From assembly GCF_004365095.1 (NCBI RefSeq), contig NZ_SOCN01000004.1, positions 14,224-58,717 on the forward strand: a stretch of 44,494 bases of DNA, read 5' to 3'. Shown here piece after piece: positions 20,809 to 32,112 of this stretch. Source of the stretch: Mycoplasmopsis mustelae. Its GTDB lineage: Bacteria; Bacillota_I; Bacilli_A; Mycoplasmatales; Metamycoplasmataceae. Position numbers and translations under genes: made by a program. A model generated the notes under the pieces. The model was given only the letters and a program-made list of their open reading frames with translations. It did not search any database and had not been told where the DNA came from. Each line of letters begins with the position of its first letter. The first letter of the stretch is position 1.

Positions 20809-20858
20809 ATTAGGGAAAAAAGTAATTTTTATATAACAAGAACTAACTTAGAGGCTTT

Positions 20859-22772
20859 ATGAATAATGAAAGAAAACAAGACAATATCATAAACTACATC
20901 ATAAAAAAAGAAAATTATATGTTTGACTATGTCATATATAACGATATCGTTAAATATAGTTATGATTCTTCTATAATCATTCATAAACAATCCATCCCTC
21001 ATAAACTTTATGAAAAAATTCTCGTTATTCCTGTCAAATATTTTTTAGAAAAATCAGAAAATAATGTTTTAAATTGCCTTCCAAGTCAAGGTATTTATAT
21101 TCTTTTAGATTCCTTGAGAGTAAATGAAAGTATTAATAAAATAAATTTTTATGTCGGGCAAGTAAAAGAAAGACTGACTGAAAATGCTTCAATTATTTCT
21201 AGAATTAAAGAACATTCAAAAAATTCTAAGCCAATTGAAACAGTAGTATTTATCTATAACGAGCATAAAAATTTAGATTGAAATTCTCTCGGGATTTGAG
21301 AATATACAATTTATAAATCATTTAAAGATAACAAAATTTTAAATATCTTAAACAAACAAGAACCATCTTATGATAGATCTAATAAAGATAATATTAATCA
21401 AATAATTAATATTAACAACGAGTTTGTAATGCCCATTTTAGAAAATATCATTTCTAAAATTTTCTATGACTTTGTTTTAAAAAATGATTTTTATTTAACA
21501 AAAGAAAATAAAGAATCAAAAACTCAAATTGAAAATCTTGATAGAACAAGTCAATTAGAATCTGAAAAATTATTAATAAATACAAACCAAATTCCCAAAG
21601 AAACCTTAATAACAAACAATAATCAAAGTTCTACTAATAAAATCCAAACATTTAGCAACAACTGATATGTCATATGGTCTGAAGTTTTAGAAGATGGACA
21701 AAAAATAAGACATAAAACTAATGTTGTTTATAAAAATAATTTATTTGTTTTACCTAAGGGAGAAAAAATTAGACCAACTCACCCTAAAATTCAACCACGA
21801 GAAATAAGGAGAAGAAATAAATTATTTTCAAATACTTCCCTTTCGCGCGATTTCATATTATTAAAAGATGTCGAATTTAATTCACCATCAGCGGCCGGTT
21901 CATTTGTTATGGGCTATTTCGTAAATGGATATGATACATTAGTTAATGAAAATGGTATAAAGCTTTCTAATTTTAGAGAAATTCTTAAGATGACAAAAAA
22001 TAATAAAGATAACAAGGAAAAAGAAGACAACAAATATACAGGTAGTTTGTGACATATTTCATGGCTAAACCCATTTTTGAAACAAAGTAAAATTAAACAA
22101 AAAGAATTTACTAAAATTTACTTCAAAGAAGATGAATTTATTGTTCCAAAAGGTGAAAAAATCAGACCCAACACCAACAAAACCTTAAGAAGTCAGATTG
22201 AGAAAAGAGATAATTGAATAAAAACTAAAAAACTTTCTAAAGATTTCATTTTATTAGAAGATTTTAAATTTAATAAAAGTTCTGGTGTTTCAACTTTTGT
22301 CTTAGGTCTCTCTTCTAGTGGAAACGAAGTCATATTAAATGAAAAAAATATAAAATTAGGTAATTATTTAAAACAAAAAAAATGATATCAAAAGACAAAA
22401 ATTAGTAGAAATAGTAACAGTTTTATTAATAGCGATCTCACCAAATGATTTACCACATGAATTGATGATAACAGACAAAAACATAAAACCACTATTTATT
22501 ACAAGGATGGAATTTTTATACTACCTAAAAATACATTAATAAAAAAATCTAATGACAATGATTTTTATTCTCTTTTAAAGGATAAAAGAGACAAATTTAT
22601 AAAAGAAAGCAAATTATCTCCCGATTTCATTACATTAGAGGATTTACAATTCAAAACACCAAGTGCAATTCATAATTTTATTACATTTAGCAAATCTAAC
22701 GGTAAAGTTTATCTTTTTAACGATAAAACTAGGGAAACTTTTAGTGAATATATCAATAAAAAGAGTAAATAA
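20859..22772 (+). CDS. GIY-YIG nuclease-like protein with three DUF4357-like modules
   Basis: This 637-residue protein reads through six or more TGA codons; the second half was checked codon by codon for other stops. Residues about 73-155 form a GIY-YIG domain: GIYILL (from 78), FYVGQ (97), Arg115 and His119 in SRIKEH, and Glu148 in IWEYTIY, so the usual Tyr, Tyr, Arg, His and Glu are all present. A polar linker follows. Then come three related modules of about 110-130 residues, each opening with W-x-x-W and containing PKGEKIRP or PKNTLIKK, SKDFILLEDFKF and a SPSAAGSFVMG-like DUF4357 core (about 294-378, 426-508, 551-637). DUF4357 is often found C-terminal to GIY-YIG or methylase domains; function unknown. 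It is flanked by unrelated housekeeping genes and has its own promoter. Confidence 0.8.
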
Positions 22773-22811
22773 TAAAACTTCTTCACTTTCTAAATAAGAA
22801 ATTAATTATGG

Positions 22812-22817
22812 TAAAAT
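22812..22817 (+). promoter_or_regulatory. Possible -10 box (TAAAAT) of rpmG-secE-nusG
   Basis: TAAAAT lies only 9 bases before the rpmG ATG and no Shine-Dalgarno sequence is visible, which would fit a leaderless or nearly leaderless mRNA. This is tentative. Confidence 0.3.
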
Positions 22818-22825
22818 TTCTAAAT

Positions 22826-22975
22826 ATGAAAAATAATAAAGTATCTCTTGCTTGCGAAATTTGTCGTAGAAAAAATTACACAACTAACAAAAGCAATCAA
22901 AATGCCGCAAGACTCACAGTAAAAAAGCATTGCATCCATTGTCAAGCACATACATTACACAAAGAGGAGGTTTAA
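22826..22975 (+). CDS. rpmG: 50S ribosomal protein L33
   Basis: This 49-residue large-subunit protein has the L33 zinc-ribbon: LACEIC with two Cys, NYTT, then KKHCIHC with two more Cys and the closing HTLHKEE. It is too short for usual ORF lists. The ATG at 22826 was preferred to the upstream ATG at 22808 because the conserved L33 start follows it. The stop overlaps the secE start as TAATG. The order rpmG-secE-nusG is conserved across Firmicutes and Mollicutes. Confidence 0.93.
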   Translation: MKNNKVSLACEICRRKNYTTNKSNQNAARLTVKKHCIHCQAHTLHKEEV

Positions 22976-23205
22976 TGCAACAAAATACAAACAATAATGT
23001 CGCAGAACAAAATAATAAACCAACTCGCAAAAAGCACTATTGATTTAGAAAATTAGTTAAAGATGTTAAACGTGTAAGATGACCCGATTCCAAAACTAAT
23101 GCTAAAAACTTTATAAAAATACTTATTTTTACTTTATTATTTGTTGTGTTTGTGTCTTTATTAACTTACGGATTTACACAATTATGAAACGTATTACACA
23201 TTTAG
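22975..23205 (+). CDS. secE: Preprotein translocase subunit SecE
   Basis: This 76-residue single-span subunit of the SecYEG channel is recognised by the KDVKRVRWPDSKTNAKNF motif before the transmembrane helix ILIFTLLFVVFVSLLTYGF. Three Trp are encoded by TGA. GAGGAGG at the end of rpmG is its Shine-Dalgarno sequence. nusG begins 7 bases later. Confidence 0.93.
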
Positions 23206-23212
23206 GAGACTT

Positions 23213-23815
23213 ATGGATAATTTAAAATGATATATGATTTCAACCGTTAGAGGTAAAGAAGATCAAGTTATTGAATCATTGAATAATCGGATTGTTGCTG
23301 AAGGTTTAGTAGATGATTTTGATAATAATGCTACCGATTTAGGGGCGTTTAAAATCTTTCTTAAACCAACTTTAACAGCAAAAGAGCAACAAAAAAAACT
23401 AGCTGGTGAAGAATATAAAATTAAATATATAAATTTATATCCTGGTTATATTTTCGCTAAAATGCATATGACTGACAAAGCCTGATTCTTAGTGCGTAAT
23501 ACTCAATATGTAACTGGATTAATTGGTTCATCCGGAAAAGGAGCAAAACCTACACCAGTTAGTGAATTAGAAATTAGAAAAATGTTCAAAACCGAAAAAC
23601 AAGCAACCGAAAAATTTAAATCTAACAAATTTAATTTTGGTTACCATGAAAACGATTTTGTAGAAATTATTGATAAACCATACGAAGGTTATATCGGACA
23701 AATTTTGAAATTAGATCCAAAAAACAAAGAAGTGACCTTGTTGATTGAAAGATATGGTAAGAAAATTGAAATAACTTTAAGTACCGATTCAATTCGCGTT
23801 TCAGATACCAAATAA
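23213..23815 (+). CDS. nusG: Transcription termination/antitermination factor NusG
   Basis: This 200-residue protein binds RNA polymerase. The NGN domain opens with LKWYMISTVRGKEDQVIESL and holds YPGYIFAKM and VRNTQYVTGLIGSSG. The C-terminal KOW domain (FVEIIDKPYEGYIGQILKLD) contacts S10 in coupled transcription-translation. Trp at the start and at 23484 are TGA. GGAGAC precedes the ATG. A strong terminator begins at the stop codon. Confidence 0.95.
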
Positions 23816-23837
23816 AACAAGGTTTCCTTGTTTTATT
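23811..23837 (+). terminator. Terminator of rpmG-secE-nusG
   Basis: Perfect 12-base arms aataaaacaagg and ccttgttttatt enclose a TTT loop, followed by T-rich sequence. The stem starts inside the nusG stop. Confidence 0.8.
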
Positions 23838-23886
23838 TCTATTTTTTAAGATAAAAGTTCAAAACATATAAAAAGAATTATTAATT

Positions 23887-25131
23887 ATGAAAAAAAATTT
23901 AGCTAACCAATTACGACCCGAAAAATTAGAAGATATTGTTGGTCAAGAACATATTAAGAAACTTCTCAAAGAAGTAATTGAAAATAAAATTACTTCTAGT
24001 TTTTTATTTTTTGGCGAAAGCGGAATCGGTAAAACTACAACTGCATTGATGTTAGCTAAGCAATTAAATCTCAAATCCGGTTATTTTAATGCATCCGTAG
24101 ATTCTAAAGCTGATTTAATTAAAATTTTAGATAATTCTGAAGTTATTATTATTGACGAAATCCATCGTTTAAATAAAGACAAACAAGACATTTTATTATC
24201 ATATTTAGAATTTGACAAAATTATTGTATATGCAACTACAACCGAAAATCCTTATTTTAAGGTGAACCCAGCCGTACGAAGCCGTATGCAAATTTTACAA
24301 TTTTATAAAATCTCTGAAAATGAGATTGCTGCTGCTTTACGTAAAATTATCAATAAACGTTTTCAACATTTAAATATTAGTGATGCAAATTTATTAAATT
24401 TAGCACAATATTCAGCAGGAGATTTAAGGGCTAGCATCAATAATTTAAACTTATTGGCACTACTTAAAAAAGACAACCAAGAAGTTAGTCAAAGTGATTT
24501 AAAAACAATTGTACCTAACATTAATTTTTATAGCGATGCTAAGCAGACGGCACATTACAACAATTTGTCAGCATTTCATAAGTCTTTACGAGGTAGTGAT
24601 GTAGATGCCGCATTATATTATGGTTTTCTAATTTTACAAAGCGGAGATTATGATGGATTATTTCGTAGGATGTTAGCGATGGCTTATGAAGATATCGGCC
24701 TAGCAAACCCATTAGTTGCTTTAAAAATTGAAACTGCAATCCGCGTTTTTGAGCGTTTAGGACTACCCGAAGGTGAGTTAGCATTAACTACTGCTATAAT
24801 TGAATTAGCTACTTCACCAAAAAGTAATTCGGTAGTAATCGCACGCGATAAAGTTAAAGCAATGCTTTCGGAGGGTAAAATTTATCAAATTCCTAAACAC
24901 CTGAAAGATGCACATTATAAATCAGCAACCAAATTAGGTGACGGAGTCAATTATCAATACCCACACAATTTTTTTATGCATTGAACGCAGCAAAATTATC
25001 TCCCTAATGAACTTTTAAATACAAAATTTTATCACCCATGTAACAATAGCAACGAACAAAAAATTCAAAATTATTGAAAGCAACTCAAAAATGATTGAAA
25101 AGCATATTATAATAAAACAAAGGAGAAATAA
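23887..25131 (+). CDS. rarA: Replication-associated recombination protein RarA (MgsA) AAA+ ATPase
   Basis: This 414-residue AAA+ ATPase is related to clamp loaders and acts at stalled forks. Features: LANQLRPEKLEDIVGQEH at the start, Walker A GESGIGKTT, Walker B VIIIDEIHRLNK, sensor ATTTENPYF, arginine finger AVRSRMQ, and the family-specific C-terminal MLAMAYEDIGLANP. The last 50 residues contain several TGA Trp and were added by extending to TAA at 25129. No Shine-Dalgarno is seen. The stop overlaps pheS (TAATG), an unusual coupling of a repair factor to an aminoacyl-tRNA synthetase. Confidence 0.93.
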
Positions 25132-26078
25132 TGAAATTAGAAGACATTAATTCGCTTGAAGATTTAAAAAAAGCAAAAGCAAAAATCTTTGGTAATGATG
25201 GAGAAATTTTTAAACTACAACAACAAATCAAAACCGCAACAATTGAAGTAAAAAAACAATTAGGAAAACAAATTAATATTTTAAAACAAGAATATGCTAC
25301 GTTTTTTGATAAAGCTGAAAACAGGTTAGAAAAATTAGCAATTGAAGCAAAAATTAACAATGAATTCATTGATGTTAGCGAACCTGGATTAAAACCTGGA
25401 AGTTTGCACCCAATTAGTATCATTGAAGAACGTATAAAAACATGATTTATTCAACACGGATACTATCAACAACAAGAAGGTGAGATTGTTTCAGATTTAT
25501 ATAACTTTGAGAAACTTAACATCTCAGTAAATCACCCAGCACGCGCAATGCATGATTCATTATATTTAAATGCAACCACCTTGCTCAGAACCCATAACAC
25601 TGGAATTACTGCAAAAGTTTTAGAAGAAAATCCTAATAAAGAGATCTCAACTTTTGCAATTGGTAAAGTATATCGTAACGACGAAGATGATGCAACCCAC
25701 TCGCACCAATTTACTCAACTGGATTTTGTTTGTGTTGGTGATGTTAGTTTTCCAAATTTAATTTGAACTTTAAAATCTTTTTTATCCTATGTTTTAGAAG
25801 AAGAAATTCAGGTGCGTTTACGTCCCAGTTATTTCCCGTTCACTGAACCCAGTGTTGAAGTAGATATGTTTTATAAAGATCGTTGAATTGAAATTTTAGG
25901 AGCAGGAATGTTACATCCAAATGTTTTAAAATTAGCAGGATTTGATACACAATTTAACGCCTTTGCGGCCGGGGTCGGTTTGGAACGATTAGCCATGATT
26001 AAATATGGTTTGAACGATATTCGTGATTTATATCGTAACGATTTAAGAATTTTGGAGCAATTTAAAAATGAAAGATAG
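25131..26078 (+). CDS. pheS: Phenylalanyl-tRNA synthetase alpha subunit
   Basis: This 315-residue catalytic subunit charges tRNA-Phe. An N-terminal coiled coil (residues about 10-75) is followed by class II motifs: [36 protein letters not shown] (motif 2), [13 protein letters not shown], and motif 3 [22 protein letters not shown] precedes the ATG. It is shorter than typical bacterial PheS (about 330-350) but complete. It overlaps ung by 11 bases. Confidence 0.96.
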
Positions 26079-26757
26079 TTTTTTAAAAATTTTACAAATC
26101 GAAGGTCGCAAACCATATTTTGAAAATATTTTGTACGAATTAAAAAACGCAGAATTAAATAAGCAAGTTATTTATCCACATCAATTAGATTTATTTAGAC
26201 CGTTTGAGTTTTTTCAACTCCAAGATACCAAAGTAATCATTTTAGGTCAAGATCCATATTATTCTAATGATTTCGCTGATGGTTTAGCATTTTCAACGCG
26301 TCAAAAAACTACTCCTAAAAGTTTGAATAATATTTTTAAAGTACTTTTAAACGATTATCCAAACACTGAAATTCAAACTAATTCCTTAGTTTCGTGAGCT
26401 AAACAAGGCATATTATTAATGAATGTAATTTTCAGTGTGATACAAGGGCAACCTAATTCACACACCAATATCGGATGACAAGCATTTAGCCAGGCAGTAA
26501 TTGAGGAAATTATTACTCAAAATCCAAATGTAATTTTAGTTTTATTAGGACAACAAGCACAAAAGTTTGCTAATAAATTACACAACATAAAACAATTAAA
26601 TCCAGATAATATTATCAAAACTTCACATCCCTCACCTTTTAGTTATCAAAAAGGTTTTCATAAATCACAATTATTTAAAAACATTAACAATCGCCTAAAA
26701 AAACAAAACCAAACTGAAATTAATTGAAATTTATATAAAGGAGAACGAGCATGATAG
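26068..26757 (+). CDS. ung: Uracil-DNA glycosylase
   Basis: This 229-residue base-excision repair enzyme removes uracil from DNA. Family 1 motifs: catalytic Asp62 in [25 protein letters not shown], and the DNA-clamping loop HPSPFS. The second Asn-Thr motif reads MNVIFSV, slightly changed from LNTVLTV. The final in-frame TGA is read as Trp and the gene ends at TAG 26755. It overlaps pheS by 11 bases and pheT by 7, so it is embedded in the pheS-pheT operon. Confidence 0.94.
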
Positions 26758-28904
26758 TGTCTGTAAAACATTTAAATAAGTTTTTACCTAATCTTAAATT
26801 AGATCCTTATGATGTTGAAAAAGCTTTCAATGAACTTGGTTTTGAAGTAGAAAGTGTGCGTAAGTTTTCCGATGCTGAAGGAGTAATTTTCGCAGAAGTT
26901 TTAGATGTTTTTAAAAACGAAAATTCTGACCGTTTAGATGTCGTAAGGCTAAAGACAAAATTAGGTCAATTAACTATCCAAACCACCAATCGAATTTTAA
27001 AAGTTGGTGATTTAGTGATCTGTTTTCCTGAAGGTTCTAAAAAGGGTGAACAAGTTTTTAAAAACGTGCAATTAAAGGGCCATCCATCACAAGGGATGTT
27101 GGCTTCGTGATCCGAAATCGGATATCAATGAGACCTTTTAGAGCATGCAGATCAATTATTAGTTTTACCCAAAAATTTTGCAGGCATCGATGATGATCCC
27201 ATGCAAGTATTAAACATCGATGATTATATTATTGAAATTGCAATTAATGCAAATCGCAATGATGCTAACTCTTATTACGTTTTAGCTTTAGAATTAGCTG
27301 CTTATTATCAAAGTGAAATTAATTTTAATTTAAGTGATGTGAAAGCAAATTTTCAAAGTGAATTTCAAGCCAGCAACGGTAAAGCAGATCATTTAAGCTT
27401 TAGTGAAATTCACGGAAATAAACAAACAAGTATTTACGAAAAAACTTTATTAGCAAAACACGGTTTTTCAAGTTTATTTGATTGAGCCGTGAATCTGACC
27501 AATCTAACTTTACTAAACATTGGTGTACCAGTACATGTTTATGATGCTAAAAAAATTAACAAAAGCATTGTAGCCGATTTATATACTGGTGAAGTAGAAA
27601 TTTTAGGCACTAAAAGAATTGCCGTAAATGATGTTTTAGCAATTAAAGATGATGACGAGGTTATTTCTTTAGCTTGTGTAATGGGTCTAGAAACTACAAA
27701 AAGTTCTCAAGCAACTCAAGAATATTTATTTGAAATTGGGGTCTTTAATCCAAAATTCGTACGCCATGGTGCGAAGGAAATAAAATTACTTTCTCATTCA
27801 GCCACACAAGGCTCTCGTATAATTACCCCCTATTTAGCAGCATTAGCAATGCAATATATTAGAAATTATTGTTCGGATTTAAAAGTTTCACAAATAATTA
27901 ATCCTATTAAAGTAAACCCTTTAAAAAAGATTACTATCAATGAAAATACCTTATTAAAATATGCCGGAAACAATGATCTTAAAGGTTTTGATTTAGCAAT
28001 CAAAAAAATGCAAATTTTAGGATTCTATTTCAAAGATCCATATTTTATAATCCCTGGATATCGTTATGATATAGAAATTTTTGAGGATATAATTGAAGAA
28101 ATTTTTAGATTTTATTCATATAAAAACTTTCAACCTAAAAGTTTCAAAACTACACCTGCTTTAATTCATCAACGTGATATTAATAAAAGTTTTTTTCAAC
28201 ACCAAGGATATACCGAAACAAGAACTTTTAGTCTTGTTTCGCAACAAAGAAATTTTTTAAATATCTTTAATTTTAAAGAAGATATCAAGCTTTTAACCTA
28301 TGTTTCAAAAGAACACGAATGCATTCGTAACTCTATTATCACTTCACTACAAGAAGTAGTTATTTATAATCAAAAACGTAAAATTTCTGCAATAAACATC
28401 TTTGAAAGAGGAATGATTAATTACAACCACCAGGTTTTTGGTCTTGCCTCAACCACCAAGACATTCGCTGAAATCAAACAAGATATCATTAACTTCGTTT
28501 CGGTGGATTTAGAATTTCTTCCACTTAAAAATAATCCATTTATCCATCCTAATGTTTCAGCATACATTTTATATCAAAAACAAATAATTGGTTGATTAGG
28601 TAAAATTCATCCTAAATATGACACAACCAACGCTTTCTATGCTGAGTTTTATGACTTGAACTTTAAAACAACAACTAAATTTAAAGCAATTAACACAAAT
28701 CCTTTAAAAACCTTAGATTTAACATTTGAGTTATTAGAGCATCAAAATATGAATGAAATTATTAATGACATTAAACAATGTGGTGAAATTTATCAAATCA
28801 TTAAAATTGATGATTTTCAAAAAGAACATTGCCATAACATTACATTAAGAATTACTGCATATGACACTGTAATTGAAACTTTAAATCAAAAATTTAACAA
28901 GTAG
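26751..28904 (+). CDS. pheT: Phenylalanyl-tRNA synthetase beta subunit
   Basis: This 717-residue partner of PheS binds tRNA and normally edits Tyr-tRNA-Phe. Domains in order: a tRNA-binding domain (about 40-150, KLGQLTIQTTNR, KGHPSQGMLASW), the B3/B4 editing domain, B5, and a class II-like core. A GGAG site precedes the ATG. The usual C-terminal ferredoxin fold appears shortened but is present (EIYQIIKIDDFQ). In the editing pocket His262 (VPVHVYD) and Glu328 remain, but the loop normally reading HTDASHR is KLLSHSA, losing the Thr and Ala that line the pocket in E. coli. Proofreading is probably weak or lost, as reported for PheRS of some mycoplasmas. Confidence 0.94.
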
Positions 28905-28911
28905 GTAAATT

Positions 28912-30180
28912 ATGTATAAAAAAATGACATTACATGACAAAATAGTTTCTGATGCTATTAACAACGAATTATTAAGACAACAAGAACATATCGAACTAAT
29001 CGCTAGCGAAAATTATGTTTCCGAGGATGTTTTAAAAGCACAAGGAAGCGTTTTAACCAACAAATACGGTGAAGGTTATCCTAACAAAAGATATTATGGT
29101 GGTTGCCAGAACGTTGACATTATAGAACAAGCGGCAATTGATCGTTTAAAACAGCTTTTTGGAGTGAAATATGCTAACGTACAACCATATTCAGGATCAG
29201 TAGCAAATGCTGCAGCAATCGCTTCTTTAGTACCATCAGGCGGAAAAATTATGGGATTATCTTTAAATAGTGGTGGTCATCTAACCCACGGTTATAAAAT
29301 TTCTTTTAGCGGGATATTCTATAATTCAGTTTCATATGATTTATCTGCTGATGAATTATTAGATTATGATGCAATCGAAAAATTAGTGCTAGCAGAAAAA
29401 CCTGATTTAATTATATGTGGATATTCATCCTATTCGCGTTTAATAGATTTTAAACGTTTTCGTGAAATTGCAGATAAAGTAGGAGCAAAATTATTAGCAG
29501 ATATTGCACATTTAGCCGGGTTAATTGCCGCTAAAGAATTTCCTTCACCTATTGGTTATGCAGATGTTATCACATCTACTACTCACAAAACTTTACGTGG
29601 TGGTCGCGGTGGAATTATTATGACTAATGATGAAAATTTAGCTAAAAAAATCGATCGCTGAGTATTTCCTGGATATCAAGGTGGTCCATTATTTCATGCA
29701 ATCGCTGGAAAAGCAGTCGCTTTTTATGAAGCACTGCAACCCCAATTTAAAACTTATGCTAAAAATATAATCAAAAATTCACAAACCTTTTGTGAAGCTT
29801 TCAAAAATAAAGGAGCAGTGATTGTGAGTGGTGGTACTGATAACCACTTATTTATGATTAACGTTTTAAAAACATATCAAATTACCGGGAAACAAGCCGA
29901 GGACGTTCTTAATAAAATTTCTATAACTGCCAATAAAAATACTGTCCCATTTGACACGTTACCGCCAATGCAAGCGAGTGGAATCCGTCTTGGAACAGCA
30001 GCTATGACTAGTCGTGAATTTACAGAGTGAAAAAAATTAGCAGATATCATAGATACTGCTTTAAAAAATACTAATGAAATCTTATTGAAAACTCAACAAG
30101 GAATTAAACTTACTAGAGAGCTATCAAATCAAGTTAAAGCACTAACCAAACAATTTCCAATTAAAAAATCATACCTATAA
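28912..30180 (+). CDS. glyA: Serine hydroxymethyltransferase
   Basis: This 422-residue PLP enzyme converts serine and tetrahydrofolate to glycine and methylene-tetrahydrofolate. Features: [54 protein letters not shown], and the PLP lysine K226 in [14 protein letters not shown]. The C-terminal domain has [15 protein letters not shown]. Two Trp are TGA. The start at 28912 is 7 bases after pheT; an ATG at 28924 is a shorter option. It ends the rarA-glyA run at a clear terminator. Confidence 0.96.
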
Positions 30181-30207
30181 ATCCTTACAAGAAGGATTTA
30201 TTTTTTA
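30179..30207 (+). terminator. Terminator of glyA
   Basis: Arms aaatcctt and aaggattt enclose loop acaag, followed by a run of T. It overlaps the stop of the convergent methyltransferase gene and may serve both strands. Confidence 0.75.
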
Positions 30208-31508
30208 CTTAAAAATGCTACAGTTTCAAAATGCGCTGTGTTAGGAAACATATCAAAACCTTGGATAAAATCCACATCAAAGCCTTGTTGTGCTAAAAGT
30301 CTAATATCTCTAACTAAGGTTCTTGCATCACAAGAAATATAGATAAAGAAACTAAAATTATCAAGTCATTTTATTATATCTTCTTTCAAACCAAACCGTG
30401 GTGGGTCTACAATTACAAAAGTATCTTTTGTATCAACCGGATAAATATCTAAAACATTAAAAACATCACCAGTGATGTATTTGTAATTTGTAAATTTATT
30501 ATATTTTGCATTCAATTTAGCGGAATTGATCGCATCACGATTTATATCAATGCCCAAGATAGATTGATTTCGGCGGGCAACTAATTGTGAAATAACACCA
30601 ACCCCACAAAATAAATCTAAAAATAATTTATTATTTTGTTTTTTAACTTTTTGTTTTATTAGTTGGAAAATTTTAGTTGTTATTTCGATATTAATTTGAA
30701 AAAACGATGTGATACTGGTTGAAAATTTTTTGCTGAGTATTTGCATTTTAAAATTCTTTTTAGAAAAAACATTACTAATTATGTCATTTTTTGAAACATA
30801 AAGCTCAATTAAACTTGGAATTTTCTCTAAATACACATTATATAACTCATGATGCAAGAAGTTTCTAGAATTTGAGCCAGAATGCAATTTTATCAAACAA
30901 GACACTTCATTTGATTTGTTGCAACGTAAGGTAATTTCACTAAAAGATTGCAATAATTTTTGTTTTCCTTTTTCAATAGAATAATCATTAATTATTTTTA
31001 ATATTGTTTTTAAAGTTTCATTTAAAATGGGTTCATTTTGAATTTGTAAATCAGTATTCAATATAATATTATTGCTATTGTTATCATATTCACCAAAAAC
31101 TAATTTTTTAGCATATATTTTTAAAGGAACACGTATTTTATTACGATAATGTAACGGATTTTCTGCTGCAACAAAATTATGAATAAGTTCTGGGGCAACA
31201 TTTAAATTACGAGTTATTAAATTTTGCAAATAATTTTGTTTAAATTTGATTTGTTGTGAATATTCTAAATTAATAAGTGGAGCACTATTGGTACATTTAT
31301 ACTGCTGACTATTGCGATATGGCGATCTTTTGATCAATCTAATAACGTTAGCGAAAGCATATTTGGTAGTTTCTTTATAAATTACAACATCAGCTACTTC
31401 CCCTACAAAGAAGTTTTTAACAAAAATAGGTTTTTGATGTTGACGCGAAACCCCAAAACCTTCATAACTTAATTCGCTACATTCAACCCGTATTTTTTTA
31501 TTATTCAT
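30198..31508 (-). CDS. 23S rRNA (uracil-5-)-methyltransferase, RlmCD/RumA family
   Basis: This 436-residue enzyme methylates U747 and/or U1939-type uridines in 23S rRNA. Domains: an N-terminal TRAM domain (SELSYEGFGV, residues 11-20), a central domain, and a SAM methyltransferase core with FLDLFCGVGVISQLVA, GIDINRDAINSAKLNA, FVIVDPPRFGL and the nucleophile Cys in YISCDARTLVRD. The N-terminal 4Fe-4S cysteines are mostly missing: the segment reads YKCTNSAPLINLEY instead of C-G-x-C, as in cluster-less paralogues. The last 50 residues follow a TGA Trp at 30366. It overlaps rsmD by 8 bases. Confidence 0.9.
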
Positions 31509-32046
31509 AACAAAGATATAATATATCTACCTTTCCATACCTTTTTGTTTTATAAATCTTAAATCCTAACGGAACTTTAACTTCTGTTATTTTATTTGTT
31601 TCTACAATAATCTCACCATCATCATTGAGTATTTTTTGTTGCATAATTAACGCTAAAACATCATTCATTAATTGATAGTCTAAATAAGGAGTATCTAAAT
31701 AAATAAAATCAAATTTGCTCTGATTTTTAGTTAAAAATACTAATGCATCACTATGGATTGCTTCTATTTGATTTGATATATTTAATGTATCAAGGTTAGT
31801 TTTAACAATATGAAATGCTTCACGATTTTTCTCAACAGCAACTACTTTTTTGGCACCACGGCTAAAAGCCTCTATTGCTATTGCTCCTGAACCACTAAAT
31901 AAATCTAAGAAGTTTTTACCTACAATTTTAAATTGTAATGATGAAAAAACCGCTTCACGAACTTTATCAGTAGTTGGTCTAGTAATTTTAAGATCCGGCT
32001 GTAAGATTTTTCTATTTCTTAATGAACCACTAATAATTCGTAACAT
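31501..32046 (-). CDS. rsmD: 16S rRNA (guanine966-N2)-methyltransferase RsmD
   Basis: This 181-residue enzyme methylates G966 of 16S rRNA. It has MLRIISGSLRNRKI at the start, RPTTDKVREAVFSSL, the SAM motif FLDLFSGSGAIAIEAFSRGA, and VAVEKN. The catalytic tetrad normally reading DPPY is LDTPY here. GGAG lies upstream in the gap after the lipoprotein terminator. It is translationally coupled to the RlmCD-like gene. Confidence 0.92.
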   Translation of the reverse strand: MLRIISGSLRNRKILQPDLKITRPTTDKVREAVFSSLQFKIVGKNFLDLFSGSGAIAIEAFSRGAKKVVAVEKNREAFHIVKTNLDTLNISNQIEAIHSDALVFLTKNQSKFDFIYLDTPYLDYQLMNDVLALIMQQKILNDDGEIIVETNKITEVKVPLGFKIYKTKRYGKVDILYLCYE

Positions 32047-32063
32047 AAATTCTCCTTAATAAT

Positions 32064-32088
32064 AAAACAACTACTATGTAGTTGTTTT
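32064..32088 (-). terminator. Terminator of the lipoprotein nuclease gene
   Basis: Perfect 11-base arms aaaacaactac and gtagttgtttt enclose a 3-base loop. On the minus strand it is followed by TTTTATTATT, then the rsmD Shine-Dalgarno. Confidence 0.75.
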
Positions 32089-32112
32089 AATTTTATCATA
32101 TTTAACTAACTT

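Noticed and set aside
23811-23837. Shared sequence (aaaacaagg / ccttgtttt) between the nusG terminator and the ABC hairpin as a mobile repeat
   Set aside because: Only nine bases per arm are shared, contexts differ and no further copies are evident in the window, so chance is likely.
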